A stretch of DNA of 26,076 nt. Origin: JBOFFI01 sp051657245 (GTDB taxonomy: Bacteria > Pseudomonadota > Alphaproteobacteria > Holosporales > JBOFFI01). Made by a program: the position numbers and the translations under genes. This document shows positions 15,241-23,266 of this stretch, one piece after another; position 1 is the stretch's first letter; the number at the start of each line of letters is the position of its first letter. The notes under the pieces were generated by a model. That model searched no databases. It saw nothing but the letters and a program-made list of their open reading frames with translations, and was not told the origin of the DNA. The stretch is taken from positions 1-26,076 of the forward strand of contig JBOFKI010000130.1 of assembly GCA_051657245.1 (NCBI GenBank), in the 5' to 3' direction.

Positions 15241-16673
15241 AACCCTGGCCCTACAAACTCTGGAAGTTTATGCACCCATGCCTTAAAGTGATCCCCACGC
15301 TGTTCAAAATCTTGAAATTGGTCAAAGCTGGTGCACGCAGGCGAGAGTAAAATTAGAGGATTTGGGGCCCGATCTTCCAACGCCTGTCGATGAGCTTGGG
15401 CACACGCTGCTTCAAGGGTATAACTTAATTTGTGAGGAACCCCTCGTTCTTGAAGCAAAGAGGAAAACAGCTCAACGGCTTCCCCTATGATAAAAGCCTG
15501 CTTTACATAAGCAAAAACGTGTTTAAGCGCATCCAGATCTTGCTGTTTGGGCCTCCCCCCAACAATCCAATAAAGCGCGTGACCTGGCCCAAGGGTTGAA
15601 AGCGCCTTTTCCGCAGCCTCTGGGTTTGTCGCTTTGCTATCATTATAATAGCGAATCCCTTGGCAAAGCCCAACATATTCCTGCCGGTGCGTTAAACCCT
15701 TAAAGCTGAGCAACCCTTGCTTTAGAACGTCGGAAGAAAGCCCAAAAATTTTACCCACTGCATAGGCTGCTGCTGCATTTTGATGGTTATGCTGTCCCTG
15801 TAAAGCAGTGGCCTGCTCAAGGGAAAACGAACAGGGGGATGCTCTATCCAAGTCATCATACAATATCCCATCAATACAGGAGACGCCACCGTCCACAACA
15901 TGCTTCGTAGAAACAAAAGCCCAACGCTGGGGCGAGAGCTCTGCCCCCCCTCCCCTTTTTATTTCATCCAAAATTGTCTGGGTTTTTTCATCATCAATCC
16001 CTAAAACACCATTTTTTGCGCGTCGAAAAATGTTTCGCTTTGCTGCAACATACCCATCCATTCCGCCATGGCGTTCTAAATGATCCGGCGAAACGTTAAG
16101 CAAAACAGCGCACGCCAAATCTAAAGAAGGCGTCAGCTCTAGCTGGTAAGACGAAAGCTCCAACACATAAACTCCATGGGAAGGGAGCGGAGAAAGCTCT
16201 AAAACCGGAACCCCTATATTCCCAGCTGCCACTGCAGGGAATCCTGCTTGCTGAAGCAGATGGGCCACCAGCGCCGTGGTGGTAGATTTTCCATTAGTTC
16301 CTGTTATAGCAACCACGGGCGCTTGAAGCTGCGCCTTAAAAAAACATTCTATGTCTCCAATAGGGGAAAGCCCTTGCAACCCAGCTAAAACAGCTGCAGG
16401 GTGCGGCGCTGGATAACGATGCGGAATTCCAGGAGAAAGAATAAATCCTTGCACAGTTGACCAGTCCAACGAAGAAGGAGCCTGTAAAGCAATACCCTTG
16501 GCCTGCGCTGCTTCTCTAGCTTTAGGATTATCATCCCAACCAAAAACTCTCGCGCCACCTTCCTGAAGCACTCGGGCTGTCAAAACCCCAGAACGCCCCA
16601 GCCCCAAAACAAAAACTGTCTGATCTCGAAAGAAAGGAACAGGTATCATAAGAAGCCCTTTATCTAAACACAT
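15237..16673 (-). CDS. murD: UDP-N-acetylmuramoylalanine--D-glutamate ligase
   Basis: Cytoplasmic Mur ligase that adds D-Glu to UDP-MurNAc-L-Ala in peptidoglycan synthesis. Seen in order: Rossmann-like N-terminal domain with VLGLGRSG, the ATP loop GTNGKSTT (about residues 125-132), ELSSYQLE, NVSPDHLERH, YVAAKRNIF with the Lys that is carbamoylated in the family, YYNDSKATN, and LLSPACTSFDQFQDFEQRG near the end. I place the start at the ATG at 16673 (478 residues) because AGGAAAGG at 16682-16689 lies eight bases upstream; a TTG at 16697 is in frame but has no such support. MurD normally lies in the dcw cluster; here it is paired with an acyltransferase. Confidence 0.95.
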   Translation of the reverse strand: MCLDKGLLMIPVPFFRDQTVFVLGLGRSGVLTARVLQEGGARVFGWDDNPKAREAAQAKGIALQAPSSLDWSTVQGFILSPGIPHRYPAPHPAAVLAGLQGLSPIGDIECFFKAQLQAPVVAITGTNGKSTTTALVAHLLQQAGFPAVAAGNIGVPVLELSPLPSHGVYVLELSSYQLELTPSLDLACAVLLNVSPDHLERHGGMDGYVAAKRNIFRRAKNGVLGIDDEKTQTILDEIKRGGGAELSPQRWAFVSTKHVVDGGVSCIDGILYDDLDRASPCSFSLEQATALQGQHNHQNAAAAYAVGKIFGLSSDVLKQGLLSFKGLTHRQEYVGLCQGIRYYNDSKATNPEAAEKALSTLGPGHALYWIVGGRPKQQDLDALKHVFAYVKQAFIIGEAVELFSSLLQERGVPHKLSYTLEAACAQAHRQALEDRAPNPLILLSPACTSFDQFQDFEQRGDHFKAWVHKLPEFVGPGF

Positions 16674-16816
16674 TTTTTGTGCCTTTCCTGGGGGCAATTG
16701 TCAATCTAAAAGGTTAGAAAAACGAGTTTGTTTATTTTATCAACCAAGCTTCCTGAAAATCGAAAAATTTTCTGTTTTTAACGCTTTAAAAAGTTTTTTT
16801 GGATGTAAATGAAGCA

Positions 16817-18778
16817 ATGGAGGGAAAAAAAAGGAGCTTTTTAAAGTTGAAAATCGGCAACCCTGACCAGCAGCTCAAAGATAAAATCAGGTATTATTTA
16901 TTAGGGAACCCTCTTAAAAGCAGTGCCCTTCACCACGAAAGACTGGGAATCTTTGCGGCCCTTGCACTCTTTGCAGTGGATGCTCTTTCTTCTGTGGCTT
17001 ACGCGACTGAGGAAATCATCCTTGTGTTAACCCCCTATCCCCTGCTCTACCCATTTTCTTTGCCCATCGCTTGCATCATCGTTTTATTAATGGCGATGAT
17101 CATAACATCTTACATTCAAACCGTTCACGCGTTTCCTAATGGCGGCGGCGCCTATACCGTCTCCAAGACTTACCTGGGCAACCATGTCGCCTTGATTGCC
17201 GCTTCCGCACTTTTAATCGACTATATCTTAACCGTTGCCGTATCGGTTTCAGCAGGGGTCAGATCTCTTGCTTCTGCATTTCCAGCTCTTTATCCCCATA
17301 GCACCTTCATCTCAGTGCTTTTTGTGTGCATCTTATGCGCCCTTAATTTACGTGGTATCCGTGAATCTGCAGGCCTTCTCATGCTACCAGTTTATGCCTA
17401 TATTTTGGGCATGCTGGCGCTTTGCATAACAGGTTTTATTCTTTCCTGGACAAATATCTATGCGCTACCAGCCCCTCTCCCTTATGAGCCACCCGGCACT
17501 TCCATAGAAGAGCTAACCCAAAGTGCGATACTTCTTCTACTTCTACGAGCCTTTGCAGGCGGTTGCACCGCTATGACAGGCATTGAGGCCATTGCTAACG
17601 CTGGTTCTATGCTTAAAAAACCCCAAGCCAAAACAGCATCCATCGTTTTAATGTCTATGGGACTTTGTTTAGGCCTTTTTTTCGGGGGCCTCACATGGAT
17701 TACGGATGCTTTTCAGCTGCACCCCTTGCCTAAAGAAAGTTTGGTGAGCCAAATCACCAAAGTTTGTTGGGGCAATGGTTTTTTTTACGCCACATTTCAA
17801 ACGCTGATCACACTCATCCTTTTATTCGCAGCCAACACCGCTTTTGCCGGATTTCCAAAGCTGGCTTCTATGTTGGCCGAAGATAGCTGGCTACCACGCC
17901 AACTTTCCGCATTAGGAGATCGTCTTGTTTTTTCTAATGGCATTGTTGTCTTAGCTGTCATCGCTTCTGCCCTCATTATCATCTTTCAAAGCGACACCCA
18001 CACCCTCATTCCCCTCTATGCAATCGGCGTTTTCTTAGCCTTTACCCTCAGCCAGTTTGGAATGGCCGTCCACTGGTTTAAGGTTGCAAAACGTCCTTGG
18101 CGTAAAATTGTGATCAACACTGCCGGAACCCTGTGCACATTTATCGTTCTGCTGATCACCTTAGAAGCTAAATTTTTTGAAGGTGCTTATGTGGTGTCCA
18201 TTATTTTGCCACTTTTTTGGCTGCTCTTAATTGGAACTCGAAAACACTATCAACGTATTGATAAATCTTTGAGCCTGAAACCAGGGATGGACTTCAAGAA
18301 ATATACTAAAAATTTCACAAAATCTCCTAAACGTGCCGTCATTGTGCCTATCGCACGTTTTCATTTAGGCGCCCTGGAAGCCCTTACCCTTGCCCGAGAG
18401 TTGTCTTCAAACGTAACAGCCCTCATCATTGATATCGACAATCCTGCCCAAAAAATTGAAGAAACATCTAAGCAAATCGAAGCCCTTTACTGGGGAATTC
18501 ACATCGAAATTATTTACTCTCCCTACCGCTCCATCGTCCAACCTGTTGTTGATTTTGTCCACAGCGTTGACAGAAAATATAACCATCCAGCCGTGCTTAT
18601 CCTTCCTGAATTTGTTTTAAATAAAACCTGGCAAGAATGGCTGTTGCATAACCACACCGCACGCAATATTGAGAAAGCTTTAAGGGTTTTTGAAACACTC
18701 CAGGGAGAAGCGCGCGCTATCGTCAAAGTGCCCTACTACCTCCCAGACGAACCTCCCCAAAAATTATCAATACGCTGA
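16817..18778 (+). CDS. KimA/YdaO-like APC-superfamily potassium transporter
   Basis: Integral membrane protein of about 650 residues with roughly twelve hydrophobic segments, then a soluble C-terminal domain of about 140 residues resembling a universal-stress fold (KRAVIVPIARFHLGALEALT, then a VTALIIDIDN strand). The first transmembrane region carries FAVDALSSVAYATEE, the signature of the KimA/YdaO group of potassium/proton symporters; FPNGGGAYTVSK is another conserved block. ATG at 16817 is used; a TTG at 16847 has the better ribosome site (AAGGAG at 16831-16836, ten bases ahead), so the true N-terminus may be ten residues shorter. The substrate is inferred from the family; amino acid transport cannot be excluded. 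Confidence 0.8.
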   Translation: MEGKKRSFLKLKIGNPDQQLKDKIRYYLLGNPLKSSALHHERLGIFAALALFAVDALSSVAYATEEIILVLTPYPLLYPFSLPIACIIVLLMAMIITSYIQTVHAFPNGGGAYTVSKTYLGNHVALIAASALLIDYILTVAVSVSAGVRSLASAFPALYPHSTFISVLFVCILCALNLRGIRESAGLLMLPVYAYILGMLALCITGFILSWTNIYALPAPLPYEPPGTSIEELTQSAILLLLLRAFAGGCTAMTGIEAIANAGSMLKKPQAKTASIVLMSMGLCLGLFFGGLTWITDAFQLHPLPKESLVSQITKVCWGNGFFYATFQTLITLILLFAANTAFAGFPKLASMLAEDSWLPRQLSALGDRLVFSNGIVVLAVIASALIIIFQSDTHTLIPLYAIGVFLAFTLSQFGMAVHWFKVAKRPWRKIVINTAGTLCTFIVLLITLEAKFFEGAYVVSIILPLFWLLLIGTRKHYQRIDKSLSLKPGMDFKKYTKNFTKSPKRAVIVPIARFHLGALEALTLARELSSNVTALIIDIDNPAQKIEETSKQIEALYWGIHIEIIYSPYRSIVQPVVDFVHSVDRKYNHPAVLILPEFVLNKTWQEWLLHNHTARNIEKALRVFETLQGEARAIVKVPYYLPDEPPQKLSIR

Positions 18779-19726
18779 GCTAACCACGCCCTCCAGCTCA
18801 CGAATCTCTTTTTGCGAAAAGCCTGTCACGTCGGACACGGCTTCAACAGACATCCCGCTGGCCAATAATTTTTTGGCGATAGCTATTTTTTCTTCCAAAA
18901 GTCGCTTTTCTCCCTCTGCCTTCCCTTCTGCGAAGCCTTTCGCCAAGCCTTCGTTGCGAGCATCAGCCTGGATGGTTCCCGCCACCCGAACAGCGTCCAA
19001 ATATTGGTCATAATAGGCAAGCTCTTCCTTGGTGTAGGCAGATTCTTGGACCAATGCCAAAGCCTGGGAAAGGTCAGGGTTTTCTTGAAATTCTACAGGA
19101 ATGGCCTCAAGGGTTGGAACCTCTTGCAAAAACCGCAACCACAACGCTCCCAATTTTCGCTCAGACCATGTTTCAGGTCTAAATTTTGGCAGCTCACACA
19201 GCACCAACTCAATCCCCTCCAAGGCTTTTTCACGGTCTTGGGTGTGGGTGAGGCGATAGTGGTGATACCACTCGGCTGTGCTCGCCTCAAACACTTCATT
19301 GATAATGGCTAAACCATAGACCGGACAAAGGGTGTCGTAAGTTTTTCCGCTATCAAGCTGTTGCACATAGGCTTTAGACGCACCAAAAAGGAACCGCTTA
19401 AAAAAGCTGGCGCTCCAGGTCATCTGCATCTCCACGATAAAGATATTGCCTTTTTGATCCGTGCACTTCACATCCACGATGGTGTTTTTCATGGAGGGAA
19501 TCCGCGGGGCTTGCTCTGGAGTTAGGTAGACGAGGTTTTCAATCAACCGATCCGGCGGCAGGCGTAACACCCCATTCAAAAAGCTTTTGGTTAGGCTGGG
19601 GTGGTTTCCAAAGATTTTCTTAAACACAAGATCACTCTTAGGGTCCAGCAACCCAAGGGATCTGCCAGAGGAAGAACCCCGGACAGGACTCTGCTGGCTT
19701 GGTTTAACGATCGCTTGCTGGCTCAT
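18767..19726 (-). CDS. Rpn-family (PD-(D/E)XK) recombination-promoting nuclease
   Basis: 319-residue protein of the Rpn/transposase_31-like PD-(D/E)XK family (PDDEXK_2). After a Ser/Gln-rich start it has LDPKSDLVFKKIFGNHP (about 27-43), then the nuclease core IVDVKCTDQKGNIFIVEMQ (about 83-101) with the metal-binding Asp85, Glu99 and Gln101 in place, and a KAEGEKRLLEEKIAIAKKLL helix with a small helix-turn-helix-like tail (SVEAVSDVTGFSQKEIRELE). All key residues are intact, so it may be active. Such genes multiply in intracellular bacteria and cyanobacteria. Its end overlaps the end of the convergent transporter gene by 12 bases. The 155 bases upstream show no convincing promoter. Confidence 0.88.
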   Translation of the reverse strand: MSQQAIVKPSQQSPVRGSSSGRSLGLLDPKSDLVFKKIFGNHPSLTKSFLNGVLRLPPDRLIENLVYLTPEQAPRIPSMKNTIVDVKCTDQKGNIFIVEMQMTWSASFFKRFLFGASKAYVQQLDSGKTYDTLCPVYGLAIINEVFEASTAEWYHHYRLTHTQDREKALEGIELVLCELPKFRPETWSERKLGALWLRFLQEVPTLEAIPVEFQENPDLSQALALVQESAYTKEELAYYDQYLDAVRVAGTIQADARNEGLAKGFAEGKAEGEKRLLEEKIAIAKKLLASGMSVEAVSDVTGFSQKEIRELEGVVSSAY

Positions 19727-19881
19727 TTTCTTGTCCCAAAGCAGAAGTTTTTTTAATACCGAACAACCTTCACTCTACAGGAAACGCCCCAAGAATTTCA
19801 AGATTTTTTATGCATTCTTTTGCCCAAAGAAAGCCTCTCAAAATCCTCTATTTCTCCAACCTAAATACGGCCACCACTTGC

Positions 19882-20574
19882 TTAAATCTCAAAAATTCCC
19901 TCATAGAGCTTCCCTTCGTGAAGGCTTATAACCCTGTCCATCCGACGCGCAAGCGTAAGGTTATGGGTGGCGATAAGTGCAGTAAACTGGGCTTTTTTCG
20001 CAAGGGCAGCTAGCATCTCAAAAACATAATCCCCTGTTTTTTCATCCAAATTCCCTGTTGGCTCATCTGCAAGCAAAAGACAGGGACGGTTTGCAAGGGC
20101 TCGCGCAATAGCTACCCGCTGTTGCTCTCCCCCAGAAAGCTGTGCTGGGCGGTGCGTCGACCGGTGCAAAACCCCCACTTGCTCCAGCAAATCTCGGGCT
20201 CGGGCCTGAGCTTGTTGAAAGGAAACTCCCGCCATCAGCTGAGGTAAGATGATGTTTTCCTCTGCATTAAATTCAGGAAGTAGATGGTGAAATTGGTAGA
20301 CAAACCCTAGGGTTTCCCGCCGCAATCGCGTGCGTTCCCCATCAAAAAATTTCCTACAGGGAACCCCTTGAATAAAAACATTCCCCTGGGTAGGAGGCTC
20401 TAAAAGCCCCGCTAGATGCAAAAGAGTAGATTTCCCAGCACCAGACGGCCCCATCAAACCAACCACTTCTCCAGGCTTGAGGGAAAAGGTAACATCTTTC
20501 AAAACATCCACCGTTTGCCCACCCTGGACATAGGTGTGCCACACAGCTTCCATGGAAAAAAGAGGCTTATTCAT
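19882..20574 (-). CDS. lolD: Lipoprotein-releasing ABC transporter ATPase LolD
   Basis: ATPase of the Lol system, which extracts mature lipoproteins from the inner membrane for delivery to the outer membrane. Complete ABC domain in 230 residues: Walker A GPSGAGKST (42-50), Q-loop at Gln94, LSGGEQQR signature (146-153), Walker B LLLADEP (166-172) and the switch His204. The start ATG lies inside the end of the permease gene (8-base overlap). The pairing with a LolC/E permease, more than the generic ATPase sequence, supports the Lol assignment over other MacB-like exporters. Confidence 0.93.
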   Translation of the reverse strand: MNKPLFSMEAVWHTYVQGGQTVDVLKDVTFSLKPGEVVGLMGPSGAGKSTLLHLAGLLEPPTQGNVFIQGVPCRKFFDGERTRLRRETLGFVYQFHHLLPEFNAEENIILPQLMAGVSFQQAQARARDLLEQVGVLHRSTHRPAQLSGGEQQRVAIARALANRPCLLLADEPTGNLDEKTGDYVFEMLAALAKKAQFTALIATHNLTLARRMDRVISLHEGKLYEGIFEI

Positions 20575-21814
20575 AGCGAAGCGCCTCCGTCGGGTGAATA
20601 CGGGCTGCGCGCCACGATGGATAAAGGGTCGCCAGCAGGGTTAAGGTCAGGGCCATACCCGTTACAACCAACACCTCATGGGGGTCCACCTTCGCCGGAA
20701 GGCGGGAGAGAAAATAGATCTCCGCCCTGAATAATTGAGTGCCCGTTAAAGATTCTAAAAAACGTCGAATGGATTCAATGTTCCAAGCAAATGCAAGACC
20801 AAGAAAAGCACCAAATCCTGTTCCAGCAACCCCCACGCTCGCACCAATCATGAAGAAGACACGCTGAACCATCCCGGTTGTCGCACCCATGGTCCGCAGG
20901 ATGGCAATATCCCGCGTCTTATCTTTGACCAACATAATCAGGCTAGAAATCACATTAAAAGCAGCAATCAAAATGATGAGGGTGAGGATCAAAAACATGA
21001 CGTTACGCTCCACCTGAACCGTCTCAAAAAAAGTTGCATTGGCGTGCTGCCAGTCGAACACCCTATTTTCGGTTAGGTCAACCAGAGACTGAATAGCCCC
21101 AGCTTGCACATGCACCTGGTTTGGGTCTTCCACAAAAATCTCTAAACCTGAAACCCCAGGGTAGGTTTTGAAGAATCTCTGGGCGCTTTCCAGAGGGATA
21201 AAAACAAAGGTGCTGTCATATTCATGCATCCCCATCTCAAACAACCCAACCACGTGAAAGCGCTTGAACCTTGGAAGCGTTCCCAGCGCGGTCGCATTCC
21301 CTTCGGGTGCCACGAGGGTAATGGATCCGCCCAAAGGAATCCGCATTTTTTCTGCAAGCCGATACCCGATAATTGCGACATCCGGCCTTTGAAAAGCCTC
21401 TAAATTTCCTGACTTAAGGTTGGTAGCGATAAGTTTTCTTGCGCTCAAATCCTCATACGTCATGCCATGAACCAAGACACCCCTAGCCATGGGCCCCGCT
21501 GTTGCCATCACTTGCCGTTCCACCAAAGGATTCGACGAAACAACACCTTTAACGGAAGCAATTTTTTTCTGGAGTGCGGTATAATCTACCATCATCCCTG
21601 TATTGCTGTACACGCCTAGGTGACCATTTAAGCCTAAAATACGACCTAACAATTCCTGACGAAATCCATTCATCACAGACATGACGATGATAAGGGTTGC
21701 AACCCCAAGCATGATGCCCAGGAAAGAAAAGCCTGTGATGATGGAGATGAAACTTTCCTGACGCTTGGCCCGCAAATAGCGCCAAGCAACCCAACGTTCA
21801 GCTGCTGAAAACAT
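20567..21814 (-). CDS. Lipoprotein-releasing ABC transporter permease (LolC/LolE family)
   Basis: Membrane subunit of the Lol exporter, 415 residues. Topology is that of the family: an N-terminal membrane helix (about 22-47), a long periplasmic domain (about 48-270), then three helices (about 272-296, 319-345, 380-400). The N-terminal AWRYLRAKRQESFISIITGFSF, the coupling region DKTRDIAILRTMGAT and the C-terminal LATLYPSWRAARIHPTEALR are characteristic. Only one permease gene is present, as in many alphaproteobacteria where it acts as a homodimer with LolD; whether to call it C or E is arbitrary. Confidence 0.94.
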   Translation of the reverse strand: MFSAAERWVAWRYLRAKRQESFISIITGFSFLGIMLGVATLIIVMSVMNGFRQELLGRILGLNGHLGVYSNTGMMVDYTALQKKIASVKGVVSSNPLVERQVMATAGPMARGVLVHGMTYEDLSARKLIATNLKSGNLEAFQRPDVAIIGYRLAEKMRIPLGGSITLVAPEGNATALGTLPRFKRFHVVGLFEMGMHEYDSTFVFIPLESAQRFFKTYPGVSGLEIFVEDPNQVHVQAGAIQSLVDLTENRVFDWQHANATFFETVQVERNVMFLILTLIILIAAFNVISSLIMLVKDKTRDIAILRTMGATTGMVQRVFFMIGASVGVAGTGFGAFLGLAFAWNIESIRRFLESLTGTQLFRAEIYFLSRLPAKVDPHEVLVVTGMALTLTLLATLYPSWRAARIHPTEALRYE

Positions 21815-21831
21815 AGTTTATTTCACTTACT

Positions 21832-21849
21832 CTAGTGTTCTCACACTAG
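21832..21849. repeat. Perfect inverted repeat upstream of the Lol operon
   Basis: CTAGTGT and ACACTAG form a perfect 7-bp inverted repeat around the four bases TCTC. It ends 18 bases before the lol permease start codon in a divergent intergenic region. No T-tract follows on either side, so a terminator is unlikely; it could be an operator or a hairpin at the 5' end of the lol mRNA. Confidence 0.5.
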
Positions 21850-21949
21850 CTTACTGAATTTCCCTGAAAATAAAAGGAGAAAATTTTTGATAAAAGTTTA
21901 ACTTTTTCAGGGTTAGATGTCGAGAGTTCTATAAATAAAGAAGCGTAAT

Positions 21950-22474
21950 ATGAACAGGATTTTTAAAAACATAATTCTTTTTTTACTTTATCTTACCCTT
22001 TTTCAGCAAGCTTTATGGGCCATTGAAGCAGATGCTCTTGTCAATAAAATGCGCGTAGAAGTGATGAGAGATGTGCCCCTCAAGCGTAAGCAAGATCTCA
22101 TTTGTTCGAGGGGGAAAATATGCGAGGCTTTACAAAACAATAACTGCCAAAATAGAATTATTTTTTCCCTCTGCCACATCTTTTGTTCGGGAACCGAAGT
22201 TGGCTTTTCAAAAAGCGTTTGCGTAAGCAACAGAATTAAAGCTGGGTTTCAAGAAGAAGAAGGAAAATTTGAAGATGGGAAAACCGTGATAGACTATCTT
22301 GAAGAAACTATCCTCTCTTCTCAAAAAAAACCCATGGATGCTTACGTTCTTTGTGAGGTTGTTTGCAGCTCAGCCATGGACGGGGCTTTTTACCCTTTCA
22401 TCAAAGAAGACGAGAAACGCTTGAAAGAAGCCTGCAAAAAAGGCTGCGACATGGAATTTCCTGTACACGAATAG
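21950..22474 (+). CDS. Secreted cysteine-rich protein of unknown function with three CX3C pairs
   Basis: I do not recognise this 174-residue protein. It opens with a clear Sec signal peptide (basic MNRIFK, hydrophobic core IILFLLYLTLF, likely cleavage after ALWA at residue 24), so the mature part is periplasmic or exported. It then has ten cysteines: 52, 58, 66, 75, 79, 91, 135, 139, 162 and 166. Three pairs are CX3C (75/79, 135/139, 162/166), a spacing that places both cysteines on one face of a helix, as in disulfide-linked helical hairpins. An even cysteine count fits full disulfide pairing. It stands alone between the lol operon and another secreted orphan. The ribosome site is weak (AAAGAAG). 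Confidence 0.72.
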   Translation: MNRIFKNIILFLLYLTLFQQALWAIEADALVNKMRVEVMRDVPLKRKQDLICSRGKICEALQNNNCQNRIIFSLCHIFCSGTEVGFSKSVCVSNRIKAGFQEEEGKFEDGKTVIDYLEETILSSQKKPMDAYVLCEVVCSSAMDGAFYPFIKEDEKRLKEACKKGCDMEFPVHE

Positions 22475-22496
22475 CGGAAATACCCTTTTCATAGGC

Positions 22497-22514
22497 AAAA
22501 AGAAGCATCTTTTT
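22497..22514. repeat. Short AT-rich hairpin after the cysteine-rich gene
   Basis: AAAAAGA and TCTTTTT form a 7-bp stem around AGCA, 22 bases after the stop. No T-run follows on the plus strand, so it is at best a poor terminator. The rest of 22475-22721 is very AT-rich, with an A-tract, a run of seven C near 22563 and a second hairpin at 22650; I see no gene in it. Confidence 0.3.
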
Positions 22515-22649
22515 CCATAAAAAAAAACAAAAAAAGAAAGCATTACGCCCAAATTCTTCAAGACCCCCCCAAAAAATAGTATGATTGGAAAATAAAATAC
22601 AAAATAAATAAGGCTTTTTTGGACAAACTTGAATTTAGGGGTTTGTTAT

Positions 22650-22670
22650 CAAAGCGATATAGCCGCTTTG
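22650..22670 (+). repeat. Hairpin upstream of the repeat-protein gene
   Basis: CAAAGCG (22650-22656) and CGCTTTG (22664-22670) form a perfect 7-bp stem with a 7-base loop, followed by TATTTTGG. It lies 52 bases before the start of the next gene. It could end transcription from the upstream orphan weakly, act as an operator, or form part of the leader of the next gene; the sequence does not decide. Confidence 0.45.
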
Positions 22671-22721
22671 TATTTTGGTATTGATAATTAATAATCGATT
22701 ACAGGACAGGAGAAGATTTTT

Positions 22722-23219
22722 ATGCGTAGTTTATTCAAGGTATGTTGTTTAGTGGTTGCTTTGGGGGTTTCAACCCGCGGGTTTGCTAGTTGGCTAGATC
22801 TTCCGAGCGGAGCTAGCCAAGCTTTTCACGCAATTTCTCACCACACACTTCTTTCCCACAGTGAAGACAGTGGCGACAAATCAGCAAGTATGATATCCAG
22901 GTTGAAGGCTTTTAGCCCTTCTATGCCAGTGCTAAGTATGGATAAAGTAACGGGCAAAGTTGGCGCTTTTACGGCTGGTGTTCGCGATCGTTTGCCAAGT
23001 TTGGATGATGTAAAAGGCAAAGCAGGCGCTTTTACCGCAAGCGTCCGAAATCACCTACCAAATTTGGACACCCTAACGGAAAAAACGAGCGCCGTTAAAG
23101 CGAAGCTTAGCGGTATGTTTGGCTCAATTTCGGAAAAATTTTCAACGCTGTCCATGTTGATGACGTTAAAAAAGTACCTGATGAAAGTGGTTAAGCTGCC
23201 CGCGAAATTTTTGCACTAG
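22722..23219 (+). CDS. Secreted protein with 21-residue amphipathic repeats, unknown function
   Basis: Not a family I recognise. The 165-residue protein has a signal peptide (MRSLFKVCCLVVALGVS, likely cleavage after residue 22, GFA). The mature part contains tandem 21-residue units at residues 76-96, 97-117 and, more diverged, 118-138; the first two share the pattern V-x-G-K-x-G-A-F-T-A-x-V-R and then LP-x-LD, with a proline at the same place (92 and 113). The units look like amphipathic helices separated by prolines. The C-terminal 20 residues (from about 146) are cationic and amphipathic. The start is well supported by AGGAG shortly upstream of the ATG. A strong terminator follows directly. 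Confidence 0.72.
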   Translation: MRSLFKVCCLVVALGVSTRGFASWLDLPSGASQAFHAISHHTLLSHSEDSGDKSASMISRLKAFSPSMPVLSMDKVTGKVGAFTAGVRDRLPSLDDVKGKAGAFTASVRNHLPNLDTLTEKTSAVKAKLSGMFGSISEKFSTLSMLMTLKKYLMKVVKLPAKFLH

Positions 23220-23228
23220 AAAAAAAGC

Positions 23229-23266
23229 AGAAGGAAGTACCTTCCCGGAGGTGCTTCCCTTCTTTT
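23229..23266. terminator. Bidirectional intrinsic terminator
   Basis: AGAAGGAAGTACCT (23229-23242) pairs with AGGTGCTTCCCTTCT (23249-23263), giving about 14 base pairs with one bulged base and one G-U pair around a 6-base loop. TTTT follows on the plus strand; on the minus strand GCTTTTTTT follows. It thus can end both the repeat-protein gene and the convergent prenyl synthase gene, whose stop codon overlaps its edge. Confidence 0.85.

Noticed and set aside
18690..19931. Several plus-strand frames opposite the Rpn gene (18690-19013, 19004-19312, 19587-19931)
   Set aside because: The minus-strand frame carries the complete Rpn domain with catalytic residues; the others have no support.
22563..22569. 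Run of seven C in an AT-rich spacer
   Set aside because: A single homopolymer with no adjacent reading frame that it could phase-vary.
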